Shown one piece after another: positions 42,466 through 51,412 of a DNA stretch of 64,000 nucleotides (its first letter is position 1; every line of letters starts with the position of its first letter). Origin of the DNA: CAYNVS01 sp964400725 (lineage in GTDB: Bacteria > Myxococcota_A > SURF-8 > CAYNVS01); assembly GCA_964400725.1 (NCBI GenBank), contig CAYNVS010000005.1:62001-126000 (forward strand), given 5' to 3'. Under the pieces are notes generated by a model. The model saw only the letters and a list, made by a program, of their open reading frames with translations. It had not been told where the DNA came from and did no database searches. A program made the translations under genes and the position numbers.

Positions 42466-43938
42466 ATGTTGGAAGAAAAAATTTCCCTCGGACTCACTTT
42501 CGACGACGTCCTTCTCATTCCCTCATATTCCGAAGTTCTGCCTAATACCGTGGACGTTTCCACGCAGCTCACCACGGGGATAAAACTGTCCATTCCGCTT
42601 TTAAGCTCGGCCATGGACACAGTTACCGAGGCCAAAACGGCCATTACCATGGCGCGCAACGGAGGCATCGGCATCGTGCATAAAAACCTTACTCCCGCTC
42701 AGCAGGCGCAGGAGGTCAACAAAGTAAAAAAGAGCGAATCGGGGATGATACTCGACCCGGTTACCATCGAGCCGAATAAGAGCATCCGCGAGGCGATAGA
42801 GCTTATGCGCGAATACAGCATAAGCGGCGTGCCGGTTACGAAAGGCAAAAAGCTCGAAGGCATTCTTACCAACCGCGATCTGCGCTTTGAAAAGAACCTG
42901 AACCGGAAGGTTAAAGAATTGATGACCGCCTCTAACCTCGTTACGGTGGTGGATCAGGTAAGCCTTGAAGAAGCTAAGTCGATACTGCACAAGCACCGCA
43001 TAGAGAAACTGCTGGTGGTGAATAAGAACGGCGAACTCATCGGTTTGATTACGACGAAGGATATTGAAAAGGCCGACAAATACCCGAACGCCAGCAAAGA
43101 CCGTTTCGGACGCCTGCTGGTCGGCGCAGCCATAGGGGTAGGAGCCGACAAACAAGAGCGCGCCAAGGCGCTGGTGGACGCAAACGTCGATTTGATTATA
43201 GTCGATACCGCGCACGGCGACAGTAAGAACGTGCTGGAAACCGTAAAATGGCTGCGCGCCGAATACCCCGATCTCGAAATAGTCGCCGGCAACGTAGCGA
43301 CTCCCGAAGGGACGCGCAGGCTTATCGAGGCGGGCGTCAACGGCGTTAAAATCGGCATCGGCCCCGGCTCAATCTGCACTACCCGCGTCGTCGCAGGAGT
43401 CGGCGTGCCGCAGATAACGGCGATAGCGGAGTGCTCAAAAGTCGCTGATTCTTTCGGAGTTCCGATAATCGCGGACGGCGGCATTAAGTATTCCGGCGAC
43501 CTCGTTAAGGCGATAGCCGCCGGAGCAAAAAGCGTAATGATCGGCTCGCTTTTGGCCGGAACCGACGAGGCTCCGGGCGACATGGTGCTTTACCAAGGCA
43601 GAAGCTACAAGAAATACCGCGGCATGGGAAGCATCGGCGCGATGAAGGCGGGAAGCCGCGACCGGTATTTTCAAGACTCGGTTTACGAAGAGGAAAAGCT
43701 CGTTCCCGAAGGCATCGAAGGTATGGTGCCTTACCGCGGGCCGCTGTCGGGCGTGCTCTATCAACTAATCGGCGGACTTCGCTCCGGCATGGGCTACTGC
43801 GGATGCCAGACGGTCGAGCAGCTGCGAAAGAACGGCAAATTCATACAAATAACCAACGCGGGACTGCGCGAAAGCCACGTTCACGACGTAATGATTACGC
43901 AGGAAGCTCCCAATTACCGAGTGCGCGGAGACGAATAG
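42466..43938 (+). CDS. guaB: IMP dehydrogenase
   Basis: 490 residues. It oxidises IMP to XMP with NAD, the committed step of GMP synthesis. The TIM barrel has the catalytic loop GPGSICTTRVVAGVGVPQ, and two CBS domains are inserted at about 95-215. AGAGGAA precedes the ATG and a strong promoter lies just upstream. guaA follows after 43 bases, forming a guaBA operon. Confidence 0.97.
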   Translation: MLEEKISLGLTFDDVLLIPSYSEVLPNTVDVSTQLTTGIKLSIPLLSSAMDTVTEAKTAITMARNGGIGIVHKNLTPAQQAQEVNKVKKSESGMILDPVTIEPNKSIREAIELMREYSISGVPVTKGKKLEGILTNRDLRFEKNLNRKVKELMTASNLVTVVDQVSLEEAKSILHKHRIEKLLVVNKNGELIGLITTKDIEKADKYPNASKDRFGRLLVGAAIGVGADKQERAKALVDANVDLIIVDTAHGDSKNVLETVKWLRAEYPDLEIVAGNVATPEGTRRLIEAGVNGVKIGIGPGSICTTRVVAGVGVPQITAIAECSKVADSFGVPIIADGGIKYSGDLVKAIAAGAKSVMIGSLLAGTDEAPGDMVLYQGRSYKKYRGMGSIGAMKAGSRDRYFQDSVYEEEKLVPEGIEGMVPYRGPLSGVLYQLIGGLRSGMGYCGCQTVEQLRKNGKFIQITNAGLRESHVHDVMITQEAPNYRVRGDE

Positions 43939-43981
43939 ATTTGAAGTTTTAAACGCGTCGATTGCATAACAAGGCGGCCTC

Positions 43982-45520
43982 ATGCACGAACTTTTACTTA
44001 TCTTGGATTTCGGCTCCCAGTACACTCAGCTCATAGCGCGCCGCGTCCGCGAACGCAGCGTTTACTGCGAAATTCATCCGTTTAACGTTCCCGTCGAAAA
44101 AATACGCGCCATGGCGCCAAAGGGAATAATCATGTCGGGCGGGCCTGCGAGTTTGACGCAGGACGACTCTCCGCGCGTCGGAGGAGAGCTTCTCGAACTG
44201 GGCGTTCCGATACTGGGCGTCTGTTACGGGTTGCAAATGATAGGCGAGCTTTGCGGCGGCAGCGTCGTTAAGGCGCGCAACCGCGAGTACGGCCCGGCGA
44301 CGATTAACGTAAGCGACGACTCCGACCTTTTCGCCGGAATGGAAAAGAGTTTCAAAGTATGGATGAGCCACGGCGACAAGGTTGACGACATGCCGAAAGG
44401 GTTCGCTCCGCTGGCGCGCACCGACAACGCGCCGCTGGCCGCGGTGGCCGATAAATCGCGCAGAATATACGGCGTGCAGTTCCATCCGGAAGTTTCGCAC
44501 ACCGACAACGGAGACGAAATTCTCGGCAATTTTTTGTTTAAAATTTGCGGTTTTTCCGCAGATTGGACGCCGGCGCGCTTCGTGGACGAGTCGGTCGCGA
44601 AACTGCGAGAGACTATCGGCGAAAACGAGCGCGTCATTTGCGCGGTTTCCGGCGGAGTTGACAGCTCCGTCGCCGCGGTTCTTTTATCCCGCGCAATCGG
44701 CGACAGGCTCGTCGCCGTCTTCGTGAACAACGGCGTTCTGCGCAAAGACGAAGTCGCGCAGGTGCAGAGCATTTTAAAGGATAAGCTGGGCGTCAATTTA
44801 ATCACAATCGACGCCGCCAATCAGTTTTTAAGCGGGCTTGCGGGCGTTACGGAACCGGAGAAAAAGCGCAAAATCATCGGCAGACTGTTCATCGAGGTCT
44901 TCGAGGCGGAGGCGAAGAAGCGCGGCGACATAAAATATCTGGCGCAGGGCACAATTTACCCGGACGTCATCGAGTCGGTCTCGACCAAGGGGCCGTCGGC
45001 GACGATTAAAAGCCACCACAACGTCGGCGGCCTGCCGGAGCGGATGAACATGAAGCTGGTCGAGCCGCTGCGCGAGCTGTTCAAGGACGAAGTCCGCAAG
45101 GTCGGCATACAGCTGGGCATTCCGGAAAAGCTGATAATGCGGCATCCTTTCCCCGGCCCGGGGCTTGCGGTGCGCATACTCGGCGAGGTTGACGAGAAGC
45201 GGGTTAAAATACTGCAAAACGCCGACGCCATATATATGGAAGAATTGGATAAGAGCGGCTGGTACGCCAAAACGGCTCAGGCGTTTGCGGTTCTGCTGCC
45301 TGTAAAGGCCGTGGGCGTGATGGGCGACGAGCGAACTTACGAGCAGGTGATCGCGCTGCGCGCGGTCGTAACGCAGGATTTTATGACCGCGGATTTCGCT
45401 CCGCTGCCGCACGAGCTTTTAAGTAAAATCGCTTCGCGCATAATAAACGAGGTCAGGGGCGTAAACCGCGTCGTTTACGACGTGAGCACAAAACCGCCGG
45501 CGACAATAGAATGGGAATAA
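43982..45520 (+). CDS. guaA: GMP synthase (glutamine-hydrolysing)
   Basis: 512 residues. The glutamine amidotransferase domain (1-190) has LDFGSQYTQLIARRVRE, the nucleophile in GVCYGLQ and the HPEV histidine. The ATP pyrophosphatase domain has the P-loop SGGVDSSVAA. The C-terminal dimerisation domain ends PPATIEWE, the usual terminus. It converts XMP to GMP. Confidence 0.97.
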   Translation: MHELLLILDFGSQYTQLIARRVRERSVYCEIHPFNVPVEKIRAMAPKGIIMSGGPASLTQDDSPRVGGELLELGVPILGVCYGLQMIGELCGGSVVKARNREYGPATINVSDDSDLFAGMEKSFKVWMSHGDKVDDMPKGFAPLARTDNAPLAAVADKSRRIYGVQFHPEVSHTDNGDEILGNFLFKICGFSADWTPARFVDESVAKLRETIGENERVICAVSGGVDSSVAAVLLSRAIGDRLVAVFVNNGVLRKDEVAQVQSILKDKLGVNLITIDAANQFLSGLAGVTEPEKKRKIIGRLFIEVFEAEAKKRGDIKYLAQGTIYPDVIESVSTKGPSATIKSHHNVGGLPERMNMKLVEPLRELFKDEVRKVGIQLGIPEKLIMRHPFPGPGLAVRILGEVDEKRVKILQNADAIYMEELDKSGWYAKTAQAFAVLLPVKAVGVMGDERTYEQVIALRAVVTQDFMTADFAPLPHELLSKIASRIINEVRGVNRVVYDVSTKPPATIEWE

Positions 45521-45585
45521 AAAGCAATACGCCATAAATATAAATTTATTTTGCATTTCCCCGCATTCTTTTGCCCGTTTTATCG

Positions 45586-46026
45586 CTACGGCGAAGTGTA
45601 GAGTATGCTCGGATTGTCGTGTTTCATGTAAATTTCAGGATTGTTGACGTAATTAACGCCGTCCAAAGACGCTTTAGCCGAGCTGTAAACTGTGTTGGTA
45701 TCGTATTTAAAACTGGCCGGCGGCCTGCCTATGTTCCAATCGCTCGTCGCTTCCTTGCCGTCCTTGTCGTATGTGGAGAAGAGTTTCCAGCCTAACGTCG
45801 CAAGGTCGGGCGCGTACTGTCCGTTCCCTTGACGCACGTCCTGTTTGTAAATTATCTGGGCGGCTCGAATGTCGGCAAGCGCGGTCGTGGCCTCGACCTC
45901 GCGGGCGCGTTTGTTGTAGTAGTCGTACGCTGGCAGCCCTATCGCGGCCAGCACGGCAATAATAACGACGGTAATCATCAGCTCCAGCAGACTGAACCCT
46001 TTGATAGAATTTGAAATCTTTTTCAT
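45586..46026 (-). CDS. Type IV prepilin-like protein
   Basis: 146 residues from the ATG at 46026, chosen for GGAG ten bases upstream (the frame extends to 46131). The class III signal is a 10-residue leader cut at G/F, followed by FSLLELMITVVIIAVLAAIG with the conserved Glu at mature position 5. The mature body is a short pilin globular domain with no cysteine pair. It is convergent with guaA and upstream on this strand of the duplicated pilin genes. It may be a major or minor pilin; pilin assembly genes are not in this window. Confidence 0.88.
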   Translation of the reverse strand: MKKISNSIKGFSLLELMITVVIIAVLAAIGLPAYDYYNKRAREVEATTALADIRAAQIIYKQDVRQGNGQYAPDLATLGWKLFSTYDKDGKEATSDWNIGRPPASFKYDTNTVYSSAKASLDGVNYVNNPEIYMKHDNPSILYTSP

Positions 46027-46130
46027 TTCTAAAACTCCGTTGCAACCTCCGGCGTTTAGCCGTAACTGTTTATAATCGCGCGTATATATTGTATTCAATA
46101 TATCAAAATTAGGCAAATAAAACTTCCTCA

Positions 46131-46163
46131 TATAAAAGAAAACCCCCGCATTGCGCGGGGGCT
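46131..46163 (-). terminator. Rho-independent terminator after pilin copy 1
   Basis: Read on the minus strand, stem CCCCCGC/GCGGGGG with a 5-base loop is followed by TTTTCTTTT. It lies 38 bases after the pilin stop. Confidence 0.85.
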
Positions 46164-46200
46164 TCTTCGTGGATCGCTGACAAAACGATTGGCGATTGAT

Positions 46201-46644
46201 TTAGTCGCAGGTGCCAGTAGCAGAGGCGGTTTTTCCGGCCGTGCCGATGACGATGTCGGGCGCGCCGTCATGATCCAAAGCCATCTTGTCGAAATCGACC
46301 GGGATGGTGTCGGTTTCCGTGGTCGAAGCGCAAGCATAAGCCGTGCCGGTGCCGTACTGATAGTTGGCCGGGGATTTGCCAACCTGAGCCGCGCCGACCG
46401 TCAGGCCGTTAAGGTGCCACCTGAGCTCGGTCAAAGAAGTCGCATAGCGCGGAGTCGAGCCGCAAAGAAGCGGGTCGTCATGGAAGGCCAACTGCATAGT
46501 GTGAATGTCGCCCAAGGAGTTCTTGGCTTCAGAAGTGCGGGACTTCTTGACGTATTCCTGATAAAGCGGAAGTCCGGCGGCGGCCAAGATGCCGATGATG
46601 ACGACGACGATCATGAGTTCCAACAACGAGAATCCTTTTTTCAT
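46201..46644 (-). CDS. pilA: Type IV major-pilin-like protein, copy 1
   Basis: 147 residues with a very short leader MKKG cut before FSLLELMIVVVIIGILAAAG and Glu at mature position 5, the standard type IV pilin N-terminus. Cysteines near 61, about 103 and 146 could form the C-terminal disulfide loop. AAAGGAG is a strong ribosome-binding site. The protein is identical to that encoded at 47196-47639. A 25-base inverted repeat stands upstream (46702-46726). Assembly by PilBCDMNOPQ would be needed and is not encoded here. Confidence 0.92.
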   Translation of the reverse strand: MKKGFSLLELMIVVVIIGILAAAGLPLYQEYVKKSRTSEAKNSLGDIHTMQLAFHDDPLLCGSTPRYATSLTELRWHLNGLTVGAAQVGKSPANYQYGTGTAYACASTTETDTIPVDFDKMALDHDGAPDIVIGTAGKTASATGTCD

Positions 46645-47195
46645 TTTAGTCTCCTTTCAAGTACGTTAAAGATACGAACATTGGTTTACGTGTTAAAGAA
46701 CAAGTTGTTTACAATACAAACAACTTCGGCGCCAAAACAATAATTTCGCCTCAAATTAAAATAACAAAGTATATTAATGCAGTAATATCTTTAACTTCTT
46801 CCCGCCGAATGAAGACGATACAAAACCGCGCCCTAAATTTTCATTAAACGCCAAAATGTTTTATTTTTGTCAACAGGCATACCCACAGACAATTTTTGGC
46901 GACAAAATTTGTCAGTCGGCCTTAAAATACACTTAACGCTTCTCAAAATGATACCAAATCTCAAAAAAACGCTCCCCGCGCTTATTTTGTTACGCAACCC
47001 CTTGTTTTTACAGAATAGTTTTGATTCTTTTTAGAGGAACGCGCCGGCGTTTAGCCGTAACTGTTTATAATCGCGCGTATATATTGTATTCAATATATCA
47101 AAATTAGGCAAATAAAACTTCCTCATATAAAAGAAAACCCCCGCATTGCGCGGGGGCTTCTTCGTGGATCGCTGACAAAACGATTGGCGATTGAT
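46645..47195. promoter_or_regulatory. Pilin copy 1 upstream region and copy junction
   Basis: No gene here. From left: the ribosome-binding site, a palindrome AAGTTGTTT-N7-AAACAACTT (46702-46726), and a weak sigma-54-like GG-N10-GT site (TGGCGCC...TTGTT on the minus strand, about 46724-46738). A further inverted repeat GACAATTTTT/AAAATTTGTC lies at 46888-46913. The duplication junction is at 47043/47044. Beyond it is the 3' flank of copy 2, with its terminator. Confidence 0.5.
47126..47158 (-). terminator. Rho-independent terminator after pilin copy 2
   Basis: Identical to the hairpin at 46131-46163, so each pilin gene has its own promoter region and terminator. Confidence 0.85.
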
Positions 47196-47639
47196 TTAGT
47201 CGCAGGTGCCAGTAGCAGAGGCGGTTTTTCCGGCCGTGCCGATGACGATGTCGGGCGCGCCGTCATGATCCAAAGCCATCTTGTCGAAATCGACCGGGAT
47301 GGTGTCGGTTTCCGTGGTCGAAGCGCAAGCATAAGCCGTGCCGGTGCCGTACTGATAGTTGGCCGGGGATTTGCCAACCTGAGCCGCGCCGACCGTCAGG
47401 CCGTTAAGGTGCCACCTGAGCTCGGTCAAAGAAGTCGCATAGCGCGGAGTCGAGCCGCAAAGAAGCGGGTCGTCATGGAAGGCCAACTGCATAGTGTGAA
47501 TGTCGCCCAAGGAGTTCTTGGCTTCAGAAGTGCGGGACTTCTTGACGTATTCCTGATAAAGCGGAAGTCCGGCGGCGGCCAAGATGCCGATGATGACGAC
47601 GACGATCATGAGTTCCAACAACGAGAATCCTTTTTTCAT
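47196..47639 (-). CDS. pilA: Type IV major-pilin-like protein, copy 2
   Basis: 147 residues, identical to the product of 46201-46644: leader MKKG, FSLLELM core, Glu5 and the same cysteine positions. Upstream sequence, ribosome-binding site and terminator are also identical, so both copies should be expressed alike and give a gene-dosage effect. This could be the ancestral copy, because its upstream flank runs intact into the glpC-like gene. Confidence 0.92.
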   Translation of the reverse strand: MKKGFSLLELMIVVVIIGILAAAGLPLYQEYVKKSRTSEAKNSLGDIHTMQLAFHDDPLLCGSTPRYATSLTELRWHLNGLTVGAAQVGKSPANYQYGTGTAYACASTTETDTIPVDFDKMALDHDGAPDIVIGTAGKTASATGTCD

Positions 47640-48002
47640 TTTAGTCTCCTTTCAAGTACGTTAAAGATACGAACATTGGTTTACGTGTTAAAGAACAAGT
47701 TGTTTACAATACAAACAACTTCGGCGCCAAAACAATAATTTCGCCTCAAATTAAAATAACAAAGTATATTAATGCAGTAATATCTTTAACTTCTTCCCGC
47801 CGAATGAAGACGATACAAAACCGCGCCCTAAATTTTCATTAAACGCCAAAATGTTTTATTTTTGTCAACAGGCATACCCACAGACAATTTTTGGCGACAA
47901 AATTTGTCAGTCGGCCTTAAAATACACTTAACGCTTCTCAAAATGATACCAAATCTCAAAAAAACGCTCCCCGCGCTTATTTTGTTACGCAACCCCTTGT
48001 TT
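47640..48002. promoter_or_regulatory. Pilin copy 2 upstream region
   Basis: A 363-base AT-rich gap between the glpC-like gene and pilin copy 2. It repeats the copy 1 leader, including the AAGTTGTTT/AAACAACTT palindrome at 47697-47721. I see no open frame with good codon use. Confidence 0.5.
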
Positions 48003-48371
48003 TTACAGAATAGTTTTGATTCTTTTTAGAGGAACGCCGTATGGACAAAGCGACTCTGCTTTGTCCAAATCGAGTTTTGCCGCGAACGCCTTGTCTGCAA
48101 TCATAGACAAATCTCTGCTTTCGCGCGTCGGCAGCAAATCGGGACGTCCGCCCGCCGACCTGCACAAACCGCAGCGCGTACAGCGATGCGCTTCTATTAA
48201 TGTATTTGTCGTTTCCGGCGCGTTCGGCTTAAGATTGTCTTCCTTGAAGTTTACGATAAACTGCTCGTATGGGTCTTTTTTGAGAAAGGGCAGAAGCCCG
48301 AAAAGAACGAGTTTGAAAACGTGATACCAAAAGCGCCAAGCTAAGTTGAATAAAGCGTAAGCTCTTTTCAT
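48003..48371 (-). CDS. glpC: Mini GlpC-like iron-sulfur subunit
   Basis: 122 residues. The N-terminus (about 8-30) is hydrophobic and aromatic (LAWRFWYHVFKLVLFGLLPF), suited to membrane attachment. One 4Fe-4S motif is seen: C64-x2-C67-x2-C70 plus C109-P. E. coli GlpC is about 400 residues with two clusters and two CCG domains for quinone reduction; those are missing. By position after GlpA and GlpB it is the electron-exit subunit. Its last codons lie in the duplicated segment. Confidence 0.7.
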   Translation of the reverse strand: MKRAYALFNLAWRFWYHVFKLVLFGLLPFLKKDPYEQFIVNFKEDNLKPNAPETTNTLIEAHRCTRCGLCRSAGGRPDLLPTRESRDLSMIADKAFAAKLDLDKAESLCPYGVPLKRIKTIL

Positions 48372-48408
48372 TTGAAAATCAGCCTTTTTGTTTATTAGTT
48401 TTGTAAAA

Positions 48409-49578
48409 TCAAACCGTTAGCGCGCGCAAGGCCGCTTCGATTCCGGTTGCGAACGCGCGCAGCAGTCCGCCCGACCCCGGACCGCGACCGCCTATCGCGT
48501 CGCCCGCCGCAAATGCGTTGCCCGCCCAAATCGCGCCGAATTTGTCTTTTATACGCATTGATTCGTCAACTTCAACGCCTATAGTCAACCCCGGATCGCG
48601 GCCGTCAACAGTCGTCGCAAACAACCTTGACGGATCTTTCGTAATCCATTCGTCTTCGGTCATCGCCCACGGCAGATTGACCGGCGGACGGTAATGCTCG
48701 ACGCCCAAATCCTTGCCCGCCAGCAAGGCTCCGCCAATGGCGACAATTACAGCCGCGCCTGCGGGAACCTCTGCATGAGGCGCGCCGTTTAAATTGATTT
48801 GTTTAACCGCGCCTGAGGCGATTTCAATCCCTTCAATCTTCGCTCTTACGAACTCAATTCCGGCAGCGGCGGCCTCGTCAAGCAGCTTTTTATTCATTCT
48901 TTCGCCTGCAACGCCCCAAGGAGCCCAAAATTCGCTCAATGGAAGTCCGGTCGAATCGGCGAGCCTGCCGAGCGTCGCCGCTTTGCGCCCGATAACCGGC
49001 GGCAGTAAAACGGCGTCGTACAAATTTACCCTCTCTATCGCGTTAAGAAGTTTGGCGAACTGTTCCAACCCCGCGTCCGAGTCGAGCCAGTCGGCCAGCT
49101 CGTAAACGGTCGGGTCGTCCAAAGGCAGCTGCGGCAGCGAAACGCCCTCGAAACGCGCCGCGACGCCTATGTTGGCGTTGAAGTTCTTGGCCGCAAAGGC
49201 AGGCCAAAATGCGGGCAGTTCGTACAAACCGACGAGCAGTATTTTTTTCGCGCCGCCGTCCCGCGTTATAACCGCATTTTTATGCCACGGAGCGACGACC
49301 TTTACCGGAGCGAGCGTCCCGAAGGCGTTGGCGATTTGCGCGCCGCCGGCGGCAAAGGCAAACCCAGGCAGAATTTTGCCGAGAAAATTTATTTTTTCTT
49401 CGTCCAAAGTTCCGTAAGGCGAGCCGTCGGGCTCTCTATCGACGAAACTTCCGCTCGACATCGCGCTTCCGGCGAACCCTTCGGCGATTATCTTAACCTT
49501 AGCTCCGCGTTCGCGGGCGTAAAGAGCCGCGCTTACTCCGGCCATGCCGCAGCCTAATACTATTATTTCTTTTGCCAT
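48409..49578 (-). CDS. glpB: Anaerobic glycerol-3-phosphate dehydrogenase subunit B
   Basis: 389 residues. The N-terminal flavin-binding motif is VLGCGMAGVSAALYARERGA, and C-terminal GNAFAAGDAIGGRGPGSGG is the second FAD segment, typical of GlpB. It follows glpA by 21 bases. It forms the GlpAB catalytic dimer that oxidises glycerol 3-phosphate to dihydroxyacetone phosphate, with electrons leaving through the C subunit. Confidence 0.9.
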   Translation of the reverse strand: MAKEIIVLGCGMAGVSAALYARERGAKVKIIAEGFAGSAMSSGSFVDREPDGSPYGTLDEEKINFLGKILPGFAFAAGGAQIANAFGTLAPVKVVAPWHKNAVITRDGGAKKILLVGLYELPAFWPAFAAKNFNANIGVAARFEGVSLPQLPLDDPTVYELADWLDSDAGLEQFAKLLNAIERVNLYDAVLLPPVIGRKAATLGRLADSTGLPLSEFWAPWGVAGERMNKKLLDEAAAAGIEFVRAKIEGIEIASGAVKQINLNGAPHAEVPAGAAVIVAIGGALLAGKDLGVEHYRPPVNLPWAMTEDEWITKDPSRLFATTVDGRDPGLTIGVEVDESMRIKDKFGAIWAGNAFAAGDAIGGRGPGSGGLLRAFATGIEAALRALTV

Positions 49579-49599
49579 TGCGTATAATCTCCCGGCGCC

Positions 49600-51237
49600 T
49601 TAACGCTTGGACGCCGCCTGCTTGAACAAATCCGCGAAAGACGCCTGCGTCATGGTCGTCTGCGGAATAAAGGATTTGAGAACCGCATGCTGCTCGAAGC
49701 GGCGCTTGTCGTGCCACGCCTTTATCTCGGTCATTACGTCCGCCTCGCTCATGCCAAGCTCTTCGCCGAGAATTACTCCGGCGCTAAAAACGCAGTCGCG
49801 CCCTTGGCACGGACCGTCGCCCAATCGGGTGCGGCGGGTAATGTCGCCGATAGTATAAGCCATCTCGCTGCGTATCGCCCAGCGGATTTCCGCCTCGATA
49901 ACCGGCTCGCATTCGCAAATCACGCGCCGGTACTGCGGCTTTTGCTTCATAAGTTCGAGAACTTCGCTTGCTAGGCTGCCGTGCCTGTAAGAAAGTCTTC
50001 TGGCGACCGCGATTGATACGCCGTATTTCGCGGCCAAATCTTCCGCCTTAGGGACGAAGTCGCCGCCGGGGAGCTTGGAAATATGCGTCGAGCACTTCCC
50101 TTCCCCGCCAATCATACGCATCGCGACGTCGACCGTTTCCTCCGACATTACGCGGTACGAGGCGAGCTTGCCGCCGATTAGAGAAATCATGCCCGGCGCG
50201 CCCTGCTTTGCGTGGTCGATAATTTCGTGTTCCCGCGTGAGCGCGTCTTCCAGCTTGCCCCACTCGTGAATGGTCGGGCGTATGGCCGAGATTACTCTCA
50301 TAGGCCGCATGTATTTAACGGCCGGAATGAAGCGCGCCACAGCCTGAATAAGATAGCGGACTTCGTCAAGCGTCGCCGGAATGTCGTCCGGATCGCCGTA
50401 GAAATCGTCGTCGGTGGTGCCGATCATCGTCGTGTTTTCATGCGGCATAATGAACATCTGCCGCTTGTCGGCGGCTTCCACTATAACCGCAAAATGCGAG
50501 ACGCGCCCCGGAAATACGACGTGCACGCCTTTTGCCGGGCGCAGTTTTATTTCGCCGCCCGCCATTTTAGCGACCTTTGGCGACCACGGCCCGGATGCGT
50601 TGACGACGAGCTTGGCTTCCGCCTTTTCGATTCGGCCGCTCTTGTCGCGGTAAGTTACGCCCTTAACGGCGTTCCCTTCTTTAATAAATTCCACGACTTC
50701 GGCGTGGTTGTAAACGTCGGCGCCGTTTTTGGCGGCGTCCAGCGCGTTCAGCAAGCACAGGCGCGGGCAGTCTATTCCCCATTCGTCTATGCTAGCGGCG
50801 CCGGATATGTCGGCCTGTATCATTGGCTCCAGCCGTCTCACCTGTTCGGGGTTGAGGCTTAGACTCGGTTTGCCGCGCTTCATCGGTTGGAAGGCGTCGT
50901 AGGCCTCGAAGAAAGTTTTCATTCCTTCCAGCATGAAACGATCGAAGGCGGCGGACTTGGTGCGCATCATCGGCGCGAGAAACGGAATGCGGAATAAAAG
51001 ATGCGGGGCGATTTTTTGAATGTACCCCGAATCCTCGCACGCCCGCTTTGTCGTTTCGACGTCGTGGAACAGATAACGCACCCCGCCGTGAATCATTCCT
51101 GAGCTTGCCCATGTAGTTCCGGCGGAAAAGTCGTTTTTTTCGAGGAGCAGAACCTTGAGGCCGCGCAGAGCCGCGTCGCGGGCGACGCCGCAGCCGTTTA
51201 CGCCTCCTCCTATTACAATGATGTCGTATTGTTTCAT
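49600..51237 (-). CDS. glpA: Anaerobic glycerol-3-phosphate dehydrogenase subunit A
   Basis: 545 residues. The FAD motif is VIGGGVNGCGVARDAALRG, followed by GTTWASSGMIHGGVRYL, which is characteristic of glycerol-3-phosphate dehydrogenases. A C-terminal BFD-like 2Fe-2S domain is present: CECEPVIEAEI and GDGPCQGRDC. It is the first gene of glpABC. Glycerol or phospholipid-derived glycerol 3-phosphate would be the substrate; no glpK or glpF is nearby. Confidence 0.94.
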   Translation of the reverse strand: MKQYDIIVIGGGVNGCGVARDAALRGLKVLLLEKNDFSAGTTWASSGMIHGGVRYLFHDVETTKRACEDSGYIQKIAPHLLFRIPFLAPMMRTKSAAFDRFMLEGMKTFFEAYDAFQPMKRGKPSLSLNPEQVRRLEPMIQADISGAASIDEWGIDCPRLCLLNALDAAKNGADVYNHAEVVEFIKEGNAVKGVTYRDKSGRIEKAEAKLVVNASGPWSPKVAKMAGGEIKLRPAKGVHVVFPGRVSHFAVIVEAADKRQMFIMPHENTTMIGTTDDDFYGDPDDIPATLDEVRYLIQAVARFIPAVKYMRPMRVISAIRPTIHEWGKLEDALTREHEIIDHAKQGAPGMISLIGGKLASYRVMSEETVDVAMRMIGGEGKCSTHISKLPGGDFVPKAEDLAAKYGVSIAVARRLSYRHGSLASEVLELMKQKPQYRRVICECEPVIEAEIRWAIRSEMAYTIGDITRRTRLGDGPCQGRDCVFSAGVILGEELGMSEADVMTEIKAWHDKRRFEQHAVLKSFIPQTTMTQASFADLFKQAASKR

Positions 51238-51412
51238 GCGCTCTTCACCGATTTGCGTTTATGAAATGAACGAACCGAACACAACCTTTGTCGATTATAT
51301 ACGTTACAATTTATAATGCAATACGTCATTGCGTCATTTTTTTAATAAAAACCGCCCGTCGAAACGAAATAATTTAGCGATTTCCGTCCGTTCAAGACCG
51401 GCAAACGCCGGT

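Larger units (their letters stand above)
46049..47043. repeat. Tandem duplication, copy 1 (995-bp unit)
   Basis: The first of two adjacent direct copies with a period of 995 bases and no mismatch that I could find by eye. Each unit holds a pilin gene, its terminator and its full upstream region. The right end of each unit includes the last codons of the glpC-like gene. Confidence 0.9.
47044..48038. repeat. Tandem duplication, copy 2
   Basis: Second copy of the 995-bp unit. It ends inside the C-terminal coding part of the glpC-like gene (48003-48371), whose last codons are therefore duplicated at 47008-47043 next to the junction. Confidence 0.9.

Noticed and set aside
46189..46743. Long plus-strand frame (184 codons) opposite pilin copy 1, repeated opposite copy 2
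   Set aside because: It is antisense to a clear pilin gene; its identity in both copies only reflects the duplication.
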